Assembly: GCF_964275005.1 (NCBI RefSeq) | Contig: NC_092702.1 | Span: 1,713,501 to 1,777,500 of the forward strand | Source of the DNA: Diadema setosum | Lineage: Eukaryota; Echinodermata; Echinoidea; Diadematoida; Diadematidae | Direction of reading: 5' to 3' | Length of the DNA stretch: 64,000 nucleotides | In this document: positions 1 through 13,280 of the stretch, piece after piece | Position numbering within the stretch: position 1 is the first letter of the stretch | Layout: the number at the start of each line of letters is the position of its first letter | Program-made: the position numbers and the translations under genes | The notes under the pieces: generated by a model | Told to the model about the DNA's origin: nothing | The model's input: the letters and a program-made list of their open reading frames with translations, nothing else | The model's database searches: none

Positions 1-866
1 GACTGAATTCCATCTGTTTTGATGCTGAGGATGAGTTGTTATCATTTATTCACAAAGCACTTGGGAGAAAGAAGGGAAAAAGACAGAAAAAGATTTCATA
101 ATGCTGCATGGTCAATTTAGTGTTCTTTCAGTTTGGTTTTAAGAATATTTTAATTCAAAATGCTTTATAGAATGTGTCTTTTGTTTCTTATTATGGGAAA
201 ACAACCTATGTTTTTTGTTCCTTTGCAGCACCTTTGTAAACCTTTGTATAATAAAAAGAATGCATAGATGTGATAAGATCCCATGTGATCTAAAAATGAT
301 ACATTCATACCCATTTAAGATGTGAGTAATAAAGGCAAACAAGACGGCAACACAGTTCATTGTGATAAATGAGTGACACACTGTAACTAATTAATTGTGT
401 TTGTGAGAAATTAGTTCACTGGGTTGATCTTGTGTGAGTCTACACCTATAGCAGTAAGTGCAAGCTTTTTTTTTTTATATATATAGTCTGTGCTGATAGC
501 CTAGAATAAGTCAGCTTGGATGATATGAAATATTGTAGAAAGTTTCAATACTTTCACTGACAGTAAAATCATTGTTATGAGAGGTATCACATGGTGATTA
601 TCACATAGTTTTGAAGGTTGACTCATTCATTTCTATATACCCCAAAGGTGTTAACATCATTGTTAGTAAGTGTCTGTGCCAAATAACAGTCCTACCTGTC
701 ATATCTGGTAATTATTTCCACATTATCGTAATTGTATGGTGCTAAATTCACACTTCACTGACAATCTAATGTAGATACAGGGATATTTCATGAGACATGT
801 ACACTTGTAAACCTTTGTTTCAAGATCATTAAAATGATATCATTGTTTAAATCTAAATCTATTTAG
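1..866 (+). other. TAPT1 intron (3' part)
   Basis: AT-rich non-coding sequence that ends in an acceptor (ATTTAG at 861-866). The earlier TAPT1 exons lie before the window. I see no convincing exon or repeat here beyond short T and TA runs near 470. Confidence 0.7.
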
Positions 867-3800
867 GAGATCAAGATTGAAGGCAGCTGAGATCTGTGAC
901 TTGTTAAAAGTCATCATTCTTGTGGTGTGCACATATCTGTTGGATAAGCTAGACATATCCATGCTGTATCACATCGTGAGAGGCCAAGCGGTCATCAAGC
1001 TCTACATTATCTACAACATGCTGGAGGTAAGGCTAGCACCAAGAAGTACGCATGATTATAATTTGATATCTTCATTTCTTAGGTTATGAGGAATTTATTG
1101 CAGTTACAAAAGATCAATCAAAGTGCTATATGTATTGTATGTTTATCATGCAGAATTTGGAGTTAAGTGTGTCAGTGGGTGTTTTGAAGAATTGTTCGTG
1201 GTGATTTTAGCAGAAGTCATCAGGTTTTCAGTGTAGTGAATTTTGACAAAGGGGTCATCAGACTTTTACCAAATTTACAAGATGAAAAAACGAACAATAT
1301 TTCAGGTATCAATTTCATGTGGTATGCAGTTTGACATATTATATTGAGTTCCTTTTTCCCTGCCTGTATGCTTTTGTTTCTCTTTCCTGTCTGTCTCTCT
1401 ATCTATCTGTCTGTATGTCTATCTATATCTATCAATCTATTTGTCTGTCTGTCCATCTGTTAATCTGTCTGTCTGTCAATCTATATGTTTATCTGTCCAT
1501 AACTGTCTGTCTATCGATATGACTGTCTGTCTGTCTGTTTGTCTTTGTAGGTGGCAGACAAGCTGTTTTCTTCAGTTGGACAGGACATCCTGGATGCCCT
1601 CTTCTGGACAGCGACCGAGGAGCGAGACAAGAAGCGGGATCATCTAGGGATTGTCCCTCACCTACTCATGGCCATCATCTATGTCAGTATCCTTTCATGC
1701 AGCAAGGAGGACCAATGTGCATTCAATTTAAATTTTGAGCTTAAATCGCTTGTTTTTAAGCCTTTTTTTTAATAGTTCTGACAAGTTTACTGTCCCATTT
1801 AACTCACATGGCCAATATCTATATCAGTATTCTCTTCATGCAGTAATGGGTGCAACTTACTAGGTTTTCAGAAGGAAAAGTGCTATTCTCATGTTCGACT
1901 GTGTTCATCAGTTCTTTGAGATGTAGAGTGGCCACAATCAAGAAAATCCTCGGAAAAGAGCACTTTTAAGAGCAATGCTAAAATCAGGGAGTGTGGTTCT
2001 GTACTTTTAATAGTTTTTCTGTGATATTTTAGAATAGGTGACAGTTCAGTGTGCCCTATTAATCGATTCAGAGATAGTCAGCATACATCAGTACACAGTC
2101 ACTGGATTTCACTCTTTGATTTCATTAACAGCTAGATGATGAACTAGGCTGTACTTAGTTGTGAATATTTTGCTTCCATCTCAAAAGGTGGCAGGCTGTT
2201 GTCTCTAGGTATTGAACTTGATGTTGGAAGTGTGTAATAAATTACAGGCAGTCTACATAACTGTTGATGAGTGTGTGATTCATGTTTAAGGTTCTCATCT
2301 CAAGGCCAGTGTTAAAGCTCTGCTATCAAAATATGTTTGGATTTTTAAAACTTCACTATCTAACTTGTTGCGCAACAAGTCTACTTCTTTGTGATATTGA
2401 AATCTTTTAAAACCCTTACAGTTTGTGACACCCTTAACCCCACCACCCACTCTCCACTTTAAGTTATTCACACTGTCCTAGTTCTCTTTCAAGCCACTAC
2501 TCTCATCGTTGCTTTCAACTCGCAGCAGAACGTTCTAACATACCTCATGGTCAACAATAATGTAAGTGGGCGCAGCGGAAAAAAAAAAAGGAGAGAAAAA
2601 CCCAAGCATTTATTCATGCTGTCAATTTTGGACTTGCCTTGTGCATTTGTGTTGGTGTGAGTGTTGCAGTTCGGGCTGGTAGATTTTAAAGGCAAATAAA
2701 GCATCACTTCATATCATGAAACCATACAGGTTGTGTTCTGTCTTGAAATGAGTGCTGGATGATATTTTACCCCACACACTGTTTATCACAAATGATCATC
2801 TTTATCACAGCAAATGCTTGCATTTCATTAAATCTCACCAGTCAATGCATCAAGCACATTATAAATCAAACACATTATAAATCAAACCAAAATAAGTGTG
2901 TGTCATCTTCACGATGTGGTTATCAAATTTTCCTGTGCACTAGGAACTCCCTCTTTTTTCCTCGCCTCTCCTGGTGTTTAAACATTCTTTCTCCTTTTTG
3001 TGCCTTATCATAGATTGGGGGAGAATTATAGGATTTACTTTAGCACTTGCATTAACAAGATTGACTTTGTGGCAGTGAGCTAGTGAGCCTACTTGGATGC
3101 TGTTAATTTTGTTTGTGAATAAAATTTTAACTCGTTGAATGGTAAGCGATGGAAGTTTTCGTGACAGCTTTAATATGCAGTGTAACCTCTTATATTTCAA
3201 TGATAACCTCTTCTACATGTATGTACCTGGAAACTGTAGTATTTGTGTGAAAAGGAGTAGCATAATTTTGATTTTAATGCTGTTAAAAGTTTAACAGCAT
3301 GTTATCTATGAGATGTGTTTTAAAGGTTTCCAATAGGCTTGTATTTATTAAGCTCCAAAGAATGCTGTGAACTTTACTTTTTGGTGGAAAGTTTTACACA
3401 AAAATACTTGATTATGGCCTCTGCAATGGATATACTTCATCATTTTCTGAATACTCTGTTAAACTCTTGAGGCATGGAGGTAATATTTACTTAACTCTTG
3501 ACATTTTGGACTCCGTGGTCATTCCATAACACAATTTTGTGCAGTTCTTCACACCATTCTAGTCTTGTTTCAAGGCACTTGCATTATAGTAGCTTTCAAC
3601 TCTCACAACCGGGCCTTGCTCACCATTCTCCTGTCTAACAATGTAAGTTGCTGCTCTGATTGGAAGCATGAGAAGCGTGTCTGTTGTGCAATAGTTGTTA
3701 TTGCTCCGTATTATTTCCTCTTTACCCATTTCCATTTTCCATGTTTGTAGGTGTATAGGTGTATTTTTGATCAGTTATTGACTTTTATGGCAGAGAATAG

Positions 3801-6800
3801 TTTAAAATCAGTCACAAGTAAGACTTAGGGGCATCAGAAAATGACATTATATCATGCTGTAAAGCTAAACATAAGTGCATGCTAGATGGTCTTCCAAATT
3901 GATATTCTGTTCAGGCATATAATCTGAAATGTCAAAAAAACAAAAAAAAAAACCACCAAAAAACAACACTCACATGTACTACAGACAACAGCATATCTAA
4001 AACATGGCCATCCAACTACATGTTGCTTAAAATGATAAATAAATTATAGCTTTCACTCCATAAAGGGATCTGTTAACATTCAAACATACATTGTATAATC
4101 TCTTTGCTTTAAACTTTTAAGGGTAACACCCCCCCCCCCCAAAAAAAAGGACTTTTCTTGTTGTTTGACAAAAACACTGCCCATAAACATATATCACAAC
4201 TATTTTCCTGTGGTCTCCACATAAGAATAGATTTGCAATCATTTCTTGGGGTGATGCTCCATAACAATGTCTTGATCAATGTGATTAGCATTAAAAACAT
4301 TGAGTTTCATATTGCTACATGTACACCTGTGAATGCACATATTTTAGTGCCTGTAATTAAAGCTGTGTTGTGAACAGTGGCGAAAAAATAATGATAGCCA
4401 AGTAATAGCTATTATAGTTGCATGTGTTTTTTATGCGAAAGCAGATAGAATCTTTATTAGCCCAATTGTTCCCCTTAAGTGTGCAATGAGTTATACTCCC
4501 CCATTCCTCACCCCATTCAGTGTGCCTAGTTCTATCCAAACTATGATGCTTGATATTTCATGTTTCACCTTCTGAGTGGTTTTCATAAGATCCTGTGGGT
4601 CAGTAATATGGTTTGAGCTGGTAGCTTGTGCAGTTTGAAGTTTGAACCTTGCTTATTGCAAAAGACCTGAGTACTGTTACATTGAGTTTATGTAGTTGTT
4701 TGGTAATGAATGGGTATGAGCATGTTTCGTGTGGTCAAATACTTATCATTTTTTACATGGCTATCTTTTATATTATTTGGGTTTTTGGTTGTTTTTTTTC
4801 TTCTCTCTCTCCCCTTTTCTAATTAACCACTCCTGGGATGTTGCCCTGTATGTAGAAGTCTCTTAGTGTTGTGGATAATTGACATGAAAATTTGAACAAG
4901 CTTGAGGCATATCTGGCTGTGTTGAAAAGCTTGAGATTATGCATTCCCATTTTATTTGATCAAAATCTTTGTATTTAGTTGCAATGTATCTTCTTTTAGG
5001 AGCTCATCAACAGGCTTCAATGAAAGCCAGCAGTTGTACACATTTAGGTCTGAAAAGATTGACCAAGAACAGATTCATTTTGGATGGTCACTCTGTATCA
5101 GTGTAGAATAGTAAGACTTTTTGTAGATATTTTCTTCTATCAGAGTTCTCTTAATATTTTGTGTACTGAACACATACCAATGATCAGTTTGTTACAGTGG
5201 TGAATTATTGTAACATGTTGATAATTTCACATGTAAAATGGATTTTTCACATTGTCCTTCCTGAATATTTTAACCCACTTCAGGATATCACTTTCTGTCC
5301 TATAATATGCACAATCCCATTGACAATATCACACTTTTTCATAAATGCCATGGATGTTTGACAAAAGTTTCAGACACTATTTTGATGAATGAAAGGTTAT
5401 ACAGCCATTTTATAGAACAGATAATGCCCACATTTTTTACCAATGAATATATTTTATTCTTGTCATGATGGAAGTATTGTTCATCAACCTACCCATTGTA
5501 TTCAAAGCTTGCTTGGTATATATACCATCAACCTGCCCCAAGTGGACACATTTGCTCATTTTCATGATACTCAAATGCAAAAAACAATCATGAAATCAAC
5601 CATTTCCACTGCATTCATTTCGAGTAAAATCTCATTTTAAAGATTTTATGACAAAAGCAGAGCAGGCCAATGTGTATTTTGATGGCATGACAGTGTTTGG
5701 AAAGGTGTTTTTTTTTTTCCAACAAATGTCATCTACAAGTTAACAGTAATGAGCTGTGTGAGTTTATGTCCAAGCCCAGCGTAATTTCATAGAAAGCATG
5801 CTTCCGTGGAGAAAGCAGGAATGTGCCTACAAACCATGTCAGTTTGTCAAAGTTTGGTGTGAATTTTAGTTGTAGTCGTCCTCTCATGCTCCAATTTATG
5901 TGTTATTGCTGTGAAGGGGTCATTGGTGGATAATTTCATAATTTTCTTTTACTTATTATGCTTTAATATTTTCAGTTTGATGTGTGCACAGCTGCGTGTT
6001 AACAATGTTTTCAGTCATAAAAATCCTGCAGCAGCAGATGATATTGTGCGTAAAGAACATCTATGTGTTGGCCCTGTTGCTAGAAAAGACTTGCTGTATT
6101 ACAGTAACTTGCTAAAATAGTAACTTTCAAAGCAACGTGCTGTAATCATGGGAATTGAGTGTTGCCGTGGTAGTTGCTGTTAATGTAACTCACTGTTATA
6201 GCGAGTCTTCCTCATAACATGGTCCTAATGTATAATATTTAATGACTCATGCTGTACAGGAAAATGTTGTAGATTAGATTGCATGCGTGTGTCTTGTGAA
6301 TGATAGTTTTTGTTTGGATGACATACTTGAATATTATTTGTTCATTGGGGAGAGCCAAGCTGGGCAGGAAATATGGATTCAACTACACCGAACCAAAACT
6401 GAAATTGGTTAAAAAACGTTTCCATAGACCTTGTGGATTATCAGGGAAAGAAATGAGAAAACTTATAAAATGGTCCTCCAAAAATGATTTGATTGTAGCT
6501 TTTTCATCGAGCTTTTGTGATCGCTTCCTTAACGTGATATCGAAATTCACTGTCTGAAATTTCCGCATCAACCTTTAATCGCATACTCTTCAGCACTCCA
6601 TGCTATTTTAGCCATTTTCCAAGCCACCACACTGAGTGTGGCATTCAACTCCTTCAGCACAGCTCTTCTTACCATCATGATGTCTAATAATGTAAGTACA
6701 ATCTGACCTTTTTTTTTTTACGATTTGACCTCTGTCAGATGCTTGGCAACATGCAAACAGTAACGTTTCATCGCTTGGACCATTTTGTCACATCAGCTCT

Positions 6801-9800
6801 CCAAAGATAGAATATCATCACAAACTTATTAATAGTTATATTTTAAAAAAATAATAATTTTTACTTTTTCTTTGCATTTGACAAAGGTGCAAAGACCCAA
6901 TAGATAATACAATCAGTCTTATTAGTTTTTGTTATTTTTATTTTGTGAATATTTGAGGAGTGCATAAATTTCACAGCATTTTGGTTGAATTCGGTCATTG
7001 ATACATTAAGTTGCCATGCTGCATAAGATGACAGTGGTGTTTTTTCAGACTTGTCAGGAGGAAGCTAGCACAGACAGAAGTATCAAATTTAAATGTGTTT
7101 TCCTGAAAGTTGAGTTTGAAATATGCTAAATCTTCAAAAAGTTGTATGATTCAAAAGTGACCAGATTATTAATTGCATTCTGTAAAATGAATTTATCACA
7201 GTTGAGCGGGATTTACAAATAAGTCCCTCCCTTTAAATGAGAGTACAATGAACTGAGGGATAGGTGCAACAACATAACATGTGCAGCTTTGTATTGGTTG
7301 GGTGGGGAGCATTTTTGGTTTGATTGCATGGCGCTAATACCTAATGGTTTATGATTTCATAATGTTCCCATGCCTTTTGAGTTGCATCAAATTATGAGTG
7401 ATTTCATTTATGCCTACTTGCACGACGGATGAATGTGTGTCATGCTTTAGCATTTTGCTTTTTGTCATTTGATGCAATTTTAAATTCACATACTGTATTT
7501 GTTGCTATGTATTGAGAAAGGAACAGTCTATTTGCCATCAACGTAGACATGTGCTCTGTGCAAAAATGTTGACATCATCACTGTAACAGGTAGTATAGTG
7601 TGGTACAGAAAATTATGTATACATAGGTGTGTGGGGGGAATAGTTCTGTGCAGAAAAAATAATTGTGTTACGACGTTGTCACACTGATCACTGTCAACTT
7701 TTATTTAATATCCAATTTAATATATGACAAATTCTTGTAGAATAGCTGTATTCAAGTCATGCCTCCAAAACCTGATCATCATCAACTTTGTGCATAAAAT
7801 TAATATAGCTCTTTTCATGGGAGATTGTCATGTAGGCCTGCTGCAAGCATTCAGCGATAATGCAGACAGGTAGGCCTATAGCGAGTGGTTATTCAACAGA
7901 AGTTTGCTGGTTTGTACACGGCATCCGATTTTGATTTGGGACCAAGTTTTTATTGTTATTTCTGGCCTGAAATCTATCTCGCATTAAAAGAAACGGCATT
8001 TCTATAGGTTAACATGTAAACGCTATTTGGGACATGACAATTTACCTCGTTAAATGCAAATTCTTGTTGTGTCTGACCTTGCTATAATGGGACTCCCTTG
8101 TATGTCTTATATTGCTGGCAACGTTTGTTACCAACTTTTTACCTACATCTTTGTCTCACTTCACTTCACTTCATAGTTTGTAGAATTGAAGGGAAGCGTG
8201 TTCAAGAAATTTGACAAATTCAACCTCTATCAAATATCATGTTCAGGTGAGTGCACGTAGTGCTTCTAAGGATCCCATTCACTTGCTTGCTAAATATTTA
8301 GTTTGCTTTCTGTAATTTAGATATTAACATTGGTACACCCTGCTGGTTTATCTTTGATCAATGAATTAATACAAGGCGGTTACCATTATACTGTTCTGTC
8401 CAAATTCGTGAGGAAACATTTTTGTGGAATATAGTCAACAGTAGAAAGAAAAGTGAATGCTGGACCATAACATATTGAAATTTCAATGCATTATTTACTT
8501 CATTGTTTGCATGGTGCTTTCTATTGTGAGACACATGCTTTTTTTTTTACGCCTTTTCACTTACTTTCAAGGTATTGACATCCAAGTATTGGTTGAATCT
8601 GTCTAGAGGTATGCAGTTATGAAACCAACAAAGGACTTTTTTTTTTAATCTCACAGAAGAAAGTAATAGTGCTTGTATTAGATTGTACACAAAGTTAACA
8701 CTGTATTTGCCATGATTCTGTTATGTTGAGTATTTTATTGTCCATGTGCAATGTACTGAGCTTTATTTTCTTCCTCATATTTTTCTCTCTTTGCCCCCAT
8801 TGATAGATGTAAGAGAAAGATATCACTACATGGTGCTTCTTTTCTTTGTGGTGCTACGTAACATGGCTGCATTTTCATGGAGTCTGGGTGAGTTTGTCCT
8901 TACCATTAACTGTCCCAGAACAGTATATTGTAGGTATGAACTTGAATTCATACCAGAAAACAGTGTTATGGCTATGTAACTCAGCCCTTTTAAAGTTGAT
9001 TAAGATATATTCTGCTCGTCAAGGTGACCCTATCGCATATTTAACTCCAAAGAGCTTGTGACATTAAACAGGGCTTGACATTAGCACTTTCTTGCTTGCC
9101 TGAAAAAAGTAAAGATTTCTTGGGAAAGTAAAATGTTGACTATTAGAATGAGAAGATCCTTAAGTCAATACATTGGCACTCTTTTTGGCAAGTGCTTTTT
9201 TTTTTTTTATCTGTGAATCAAGTAACAATTTAAAATTTGGTGATTTTACTTAGGCAAATAGAGGAAAAATTTCATGGTGGGCCCTGCATTAAACATATAC
9301 CAAATTGTTTATAGGTTATAACTGATGCCATTTTGCCAAACATAAGAATTAGCCAAGCAGACAATTACCCATGAGTTACATCTAAAGTGTCTGGTGTACA
9401 TACTGTTGTAGCAAAGTTATATCAATTGTGTGGTTGTGTTTGAGAACATGCATCTCTCAAGTCAATCTGTGCTTTAATGACGTAGAAATTTAGATGCTTT
9501 GACTCAAAAAAAAAAAAAAAAAAAAAAAAAACTTTGGTAGCACTATAGCAATGTCTCATATTTCAAGCACTTTATTTTATTGTGAATTTCCTTGTAACCA
9601 TCGTATTCCCTTAGATCATTTTTGGAAGATGCTTCCTGATGTCCTGATGGTGCTCTGTGCTGAAGTCTTGATTGACTGGGTGAAGCATGCTTTTATCAGC
9701 AAGTTCAACGCTCTTTCAGCATCAGTAAGTTGGATGGCTGGTTCAGATAAGAAAGTACAGACATTATCACTTTCTACTAGAATTTTAATGGGACAAAATA

Positions 9801-12780
9801 GGAAAGTTCTTACTTCATAGATTAAGCAAATGGATGGAATTGATGCCTCTGACTTCTATTTCTTCTCCATGGAAGCTATGACGAGTTACAAAATAGAATT
9901 AAAAGAGTACAGAACCCATTAAAAAATAAGATGTTATCTTGCTATAGATGAATTTACTACGAATATTTCCTTCTGGCGCTTCATCATGAGTTGATTATGT
10001 AATGAAATTTGAGAGTTCTTTGGTTGTCTTTGTGACAGTATGTTGCTATTTTGATTGTTTGATTCCTCAACAAAACGTTGCCTGTAGTCACCATGGAGTG
10101 TATCAGCCAATATGTAATCAACACATACTTTTATTTCCGTCTTTAGACTTTTAATTGAAATCTTCTTTCTCTTTCCCACAGAATTACACAGAATTCCGTG
10201 CAAGTCTAGCTTATGACATGGTTATCAGCAGGAAGAAAAATGTGAGTTTGTGTTTTGTGTCAACTAGACAAGATCTGTATAGAATGATGTGAAAAAAAAA
10301 CCCATCCACCCACCCCCCCCCCACACACACACAACATGCACACAAACACACTCTCATACACAAAGAATCATCACCTAATGCTTTTGAATATTTTTTGTTT
10401 TTCTCATCAAAATGGATCGTGCAGGAGAAAATATATAAAAAGGTGAAAATGTAATATATTTCCTTGATATTACCTCTCAAAAAGGAGAGTTCAAAGATAT
10501 ATTCTAATGCTGTTTATTTTAATACTAATCTTGGGGAAAATTTTGAGTATGATATATCTGTTCACCAACAGGTTTTCACTTCTTCATTGTAAAGCTTTTG
10601 TTTCAAAGCTTCATATTCAGACAGTATCGGAGACCCTGGGAGTATATGGTATCATGCAACTCAGATTTATCGAACTGAAAATATTGTTGAACATTACCTT
10701 AAGTGATCCTCACAAATCTTTCTCCTTACACACCTTTTCTCCATAGGCCTTTTCAGACCACTCTGACCTGGTGGCCAGAAGAATGGGTTTTATTCCTCTA
10801 CCCCTTGGCTGTGTTGTGAGTAGTCCAACAAATATTAATTTCAGTTTTTACATTGGAATAGTGTGTGTATGTCGTGAAGAGTGGAATTAGAAATGAAATA
10901 TGACATTCAGTTTTATAAAATGTATAAACAAAAGAAAGAATGGTAGTCATTTATTGTCATATCCGCTGATATTCACCCTTCACAGACAGCAGATGCCAGT
11001 AGGAACAAATTATGACATATGCAATGCTGTTGTAGGAACTAATGATGCTGTCAGGTCAGGTCCTCTCTGCACATAGGAGGTTACATAGAATGATAATTTT
11101 GTGGTCACCTATAATGCCCACCATCAAGAATGTTTGTAACTTTAATAGGTTATACTCACATGCTAGATTTGGTACACCTCTTGTTCTGCTTTAGTTTTTA
11201 TGGTTTGATAGTATGATAGTATGCTTCATCAGGGTTATCATCTTTCAGTGAAATCAAACACCAAAATGAATTCGCAAACATGCATTTGGCCTCAAAGAGA
11301 CTTTGTTACAGTAGTTTGTGCATCACAAACAAATTTAGTGCCAAAAATGTAAACACTAGGTACAGTTACTGAGTAAAACCTGTTAAAAGTAATTATCCCT
11401 CCATGTGTATTGAATGTATGAAGGGAATGGAATTTGATTCCTGTGATCTTTGTGTTGCTACAGGTGATCAGAATTATCAGGCAGACAGTGAAACTAAATT
11501 GGAACACCGCTGTGGTACTCATCTCATTTCTATATGTGTGGTAAGTGTGATAATTAGGACCAGTTTAGTCTAGGTGCTGGATACAAGCTATCTGAAAGAG
11601 TTATGCCATTATTCAGAAACCTGGTCACTTAGATTTGCAGCAATTTAAAGGTTGGAATTCTATAGAATTATTCTCCAATTGATTATTGAATTTGCTTACT
11701 TTTATCAGTGACTCATGTAATATTTACAACAATTGTACAGTGTACCTGTTGTAAGAAACTTTTAATATGTGCAAAGATGTCAGGATGTTGCCTGGAAGTT
11801 AAAAGAATGGCTTGTTGTAGTTGCACCCTTGTAGCATAAGATTCAGGAGTTCACTTCCTGCTTTTGCTGTGATATAAGAAATAGACTAATTGATATAAAC
11901 TCCTTTTATTACTATTAAAACTTGCTTTATGAATTTAAAGTTTATTGAAAGTCAGTAAGTCCTAAAGAAGTACACAAGACGTAGTTGCTTGGCTGTGTCC
12001 CGTTGGGCAACAGACAAGGAAGGTTGGCATCAGATCATTCATGTCACAGGAGTGCGTATTTCTGTCACCTGAAATGATTGATGATGATGAGAAAATCATG
12101 TATGAATTCAGAAAACAAAAGCAACCAGTAAATCAGCCAAACAGAAGTTGATAGTGAATACAGTCCTCACGACAGTGAAACTTCTGGTTGCATTAGGGTA
12201 TTGTTGATTAATGATTTCATCTGCACTGCTTGTTGTAATTGAGGTAGATGTTCAACATTCCATTGTGATATGAAGTTTAGAATTGGTGTTTTCTCCTTAT
12301 GTCCTTAGCCTGGTAGCAGTGAAAATCTTGCTGAGCATCGTATTGTTGGGGAAAGCATGTCAGTATGTGCGAGAAGCCGGTTTGATGGAGGAACTCCTGA
12401 AGAAGAAATCTCCAACTCACGGACCATCTGCTTCCTCCACCACCTCCGCCTCCTCCGCCCCTTCCTCATCCTCCGCTCCTTCTTCATCTTCCCAACCCCA
12501 ACCAACGAAACGCCCCCCTCCAAAGCTGGTCGACCTGAGATCGTCCGACCCCAACCTGACATCACTGCAGTCGCCCACCATCCCACTGTCGCCCACGACG
12601 CTACACTCCGTGAGCTCCCTCAACGTGCCAATATCGGAGACCAGCATCGGCGTGCTGTCCAGCCACGTGGAGGCGGGCGAGGCTGTGCGGAGACCAAAGG
12701 GAGTGGTGCCACCAAAACAGCCGCCAAGAGATATCAAGGACATTGACAGATACATGTTGTGTGGAAATAGGATTGTCTAG
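867..12780 (+). CDS. TAPT1: TAPT1 homologue, C-terminal ~443 residues (5' end outside window)
   Basis: Multipass membrane protein of the TAPT1 (DUF747) family, placed in vertebrates at the Golgi and ciliary base and needed for axial skeletal patterning. Exons: 867-1026, 1551-1686, one of 2464-2561/3545-3642/6594-6691, 8177-8246, 8807-8887, 9615-9724, 10182-10241, 10747-10815, 11464-11540, 12309-12780. All junctions are GT-AG and the phases join without a break to the stop at 12778-12780. Blocks recognised from vertebrate TAPT1 include RGQAVIKLYIIYNMLE, GQDILDALFWTATE, KGSVFKKF, VKHAFISKFN, ARRMGFIPLPL and SIVLLGKACQYV. The last exon adds a Ser/Pro-rich, presumably disordered tail (about residues 340-390 of the visible part) and the family-typical end DIDRYMLCGNRIV. 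The tail differs from the vertebrate one in sequence, as is usual for this family. The assignment is confident; localisation is known only for the vertebrate family. Confidence 0.95.
1376..1545 (+). repeat. TCTG/TCTA microsatellite
   Basis: Degenerate tetranucleotide run (CTGT, CTAT, CTGTCTGT) in the TAPT1 intron. It ends five bases before the acceptor of the exon at 1551, so the repeat supplies the polypyrimidine tract of that exon. Confidence 0.85.
2464..2561 (+). CDS. TAPT1: TAPT1 alternative exon A
   Basis: 98-nt exon (2 nt + 32 codons) after the acceptor TTTAAG and before the donor GTAAGT. With the preceding A it encodes 33 residues beginning IIHTVLVLFQATTLIVAFNS and ending QQNVLTYLMVNNN. 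This fills the membrane segment between IIYV of exon 1551-1686 and FVELKG of exon 8177-8246. It is the most diverged of the three versions: the second half lacks the SHN..LLTI pattern. No stop, no frame change, and a strong donor, so it looks usable. Confidence 0.85.
3545..3642 (+). CDS. TAPT1: TAPT1 alternative exon B
   Basis: 98-nt exon after GTGCAG and before GTAAGT, with the same phase and length as exons A and C. It encodes ILHTILVLFQGTCIIVAFNS then HNRALLTILLSNN. It keeps the SHN motif that I recall from vertebrate TAPT1 at this place but replaces the QATTL stretch with QGTCI. Because 98 is not a multiple of three, using it together with A or C would shift the frame. Confidence 0.88.
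3643..6593 (+). other. TAPT1 intron between alternative exons B and C
   Basis: 2.95 kb of AT-rich sequence with short homopolymer runs (A near 3940, C/A near 4132). I searched it for a fourth copy of the 98-nt exon, using the VAFNS core and an AAT-GTAAGT end, and found none. An open stretch at 6300-6557 has no splice-site or homology support. Confidence 0.6.
6594..6691 (+). CDS. TAPT1: TAPT1 alternative exon C
   Basis: 98-nt exon after CTTCAG and before GTAAGT. It encodes TLHAILAIFQATTLSVAFNS then FSTALLTIMMSNN. It is the version closest overall to the vertebrate sequence as I recall it (QATTL and LLTIMMSNN kept), except that SHNK is replaced by SFST. It lies 2.95 kb after exon B and 1.5 kb before the next constitutive exon. 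Confidence 0.9.
6692..8176 (+). other. TAPT1 intron
   Basis: Non-coding AT-rich intron after alternative exon C. I see no gene, inverted repeat or RNA gene in it. Confidence 0.6.
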
Positions 12781-13280
12781 CGAGTGGCTTCGTGATTTCA
12801 TCACCGCTGTCATGTATTTATTTATGGTATTCCTGTCAACAATTAGTTGATTTTGAGAAGAGGAAGGGAGAGAGAGAGAAAAAAAAAAATATGAGAAAAT
12901 GTGTCTTAGTGTGTGTGAGAGTATGTGTTTCATTCCACAAGAGTATCAAAGATTATCGTGATCTCTGCTGTTAACTCTTACAGAGAGAAAGATCACCTTT
13001 CAATTTATAACAGATTTATGATTTCATGCCACCATATATAGCCTATTCTCTTATCATTTATCTATTATCATTTTTTTTTTTCTGTTTAAAAACCATCTTC
13101 CTCTGTTCTTCCAAGCACCCCCTGTCTCATATTCAAAGTCGTTTAGTGTTTTTTTACCAGTCATCAAAAGTCTGGTGTCTTGCATCAATAGTTGCAAGAA
13201 TAATGCAAAGAATATCCTCTAGTGATGCCAAAGAAACAGGGGAAAGTGTTTTTATTTCTAAAATAGTATGATATATTAAA
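12781..13280 (+). promoter_or_regulatory. TAPT1: TAPT1 3' UTR with candidate poly(A) signal
   Basis: Non-coding, AT-rich sequence directly after the TAPT1 stop. An ATTAAA at 13275-13280 is the first plausible poly(A) signal, but the true end is unknown. The 14.6-kb duplication starts inside this UTR at about 12968, so everything after that point, including the signal, recurs at 27568 and later. Confidence 0.5.

Noticed and set aside
1376-1545. Open frames through the TCTG repeat (1319-1647)
   Set aside because: They come from the microsatellite; the real exon starts at 1551 in the TAPT1 frame.
6300-6557. 85-codon frame in the TAPT1 intron between alternative exons B and C
   Set aside because: No splice sites in phase with TAPT1 exons, AT-rich composition, an overlapping frame on the other strand, no recognisable family.
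12305-12933. Several open frames on both strands over the last TAPT1 exon
   Set aside because: They are shadows of the Ser/Pro-rich coding exon, whose low-complexity composition keeps other frames open; the TAPT1 frame ends in the family-typical CGNRIV.
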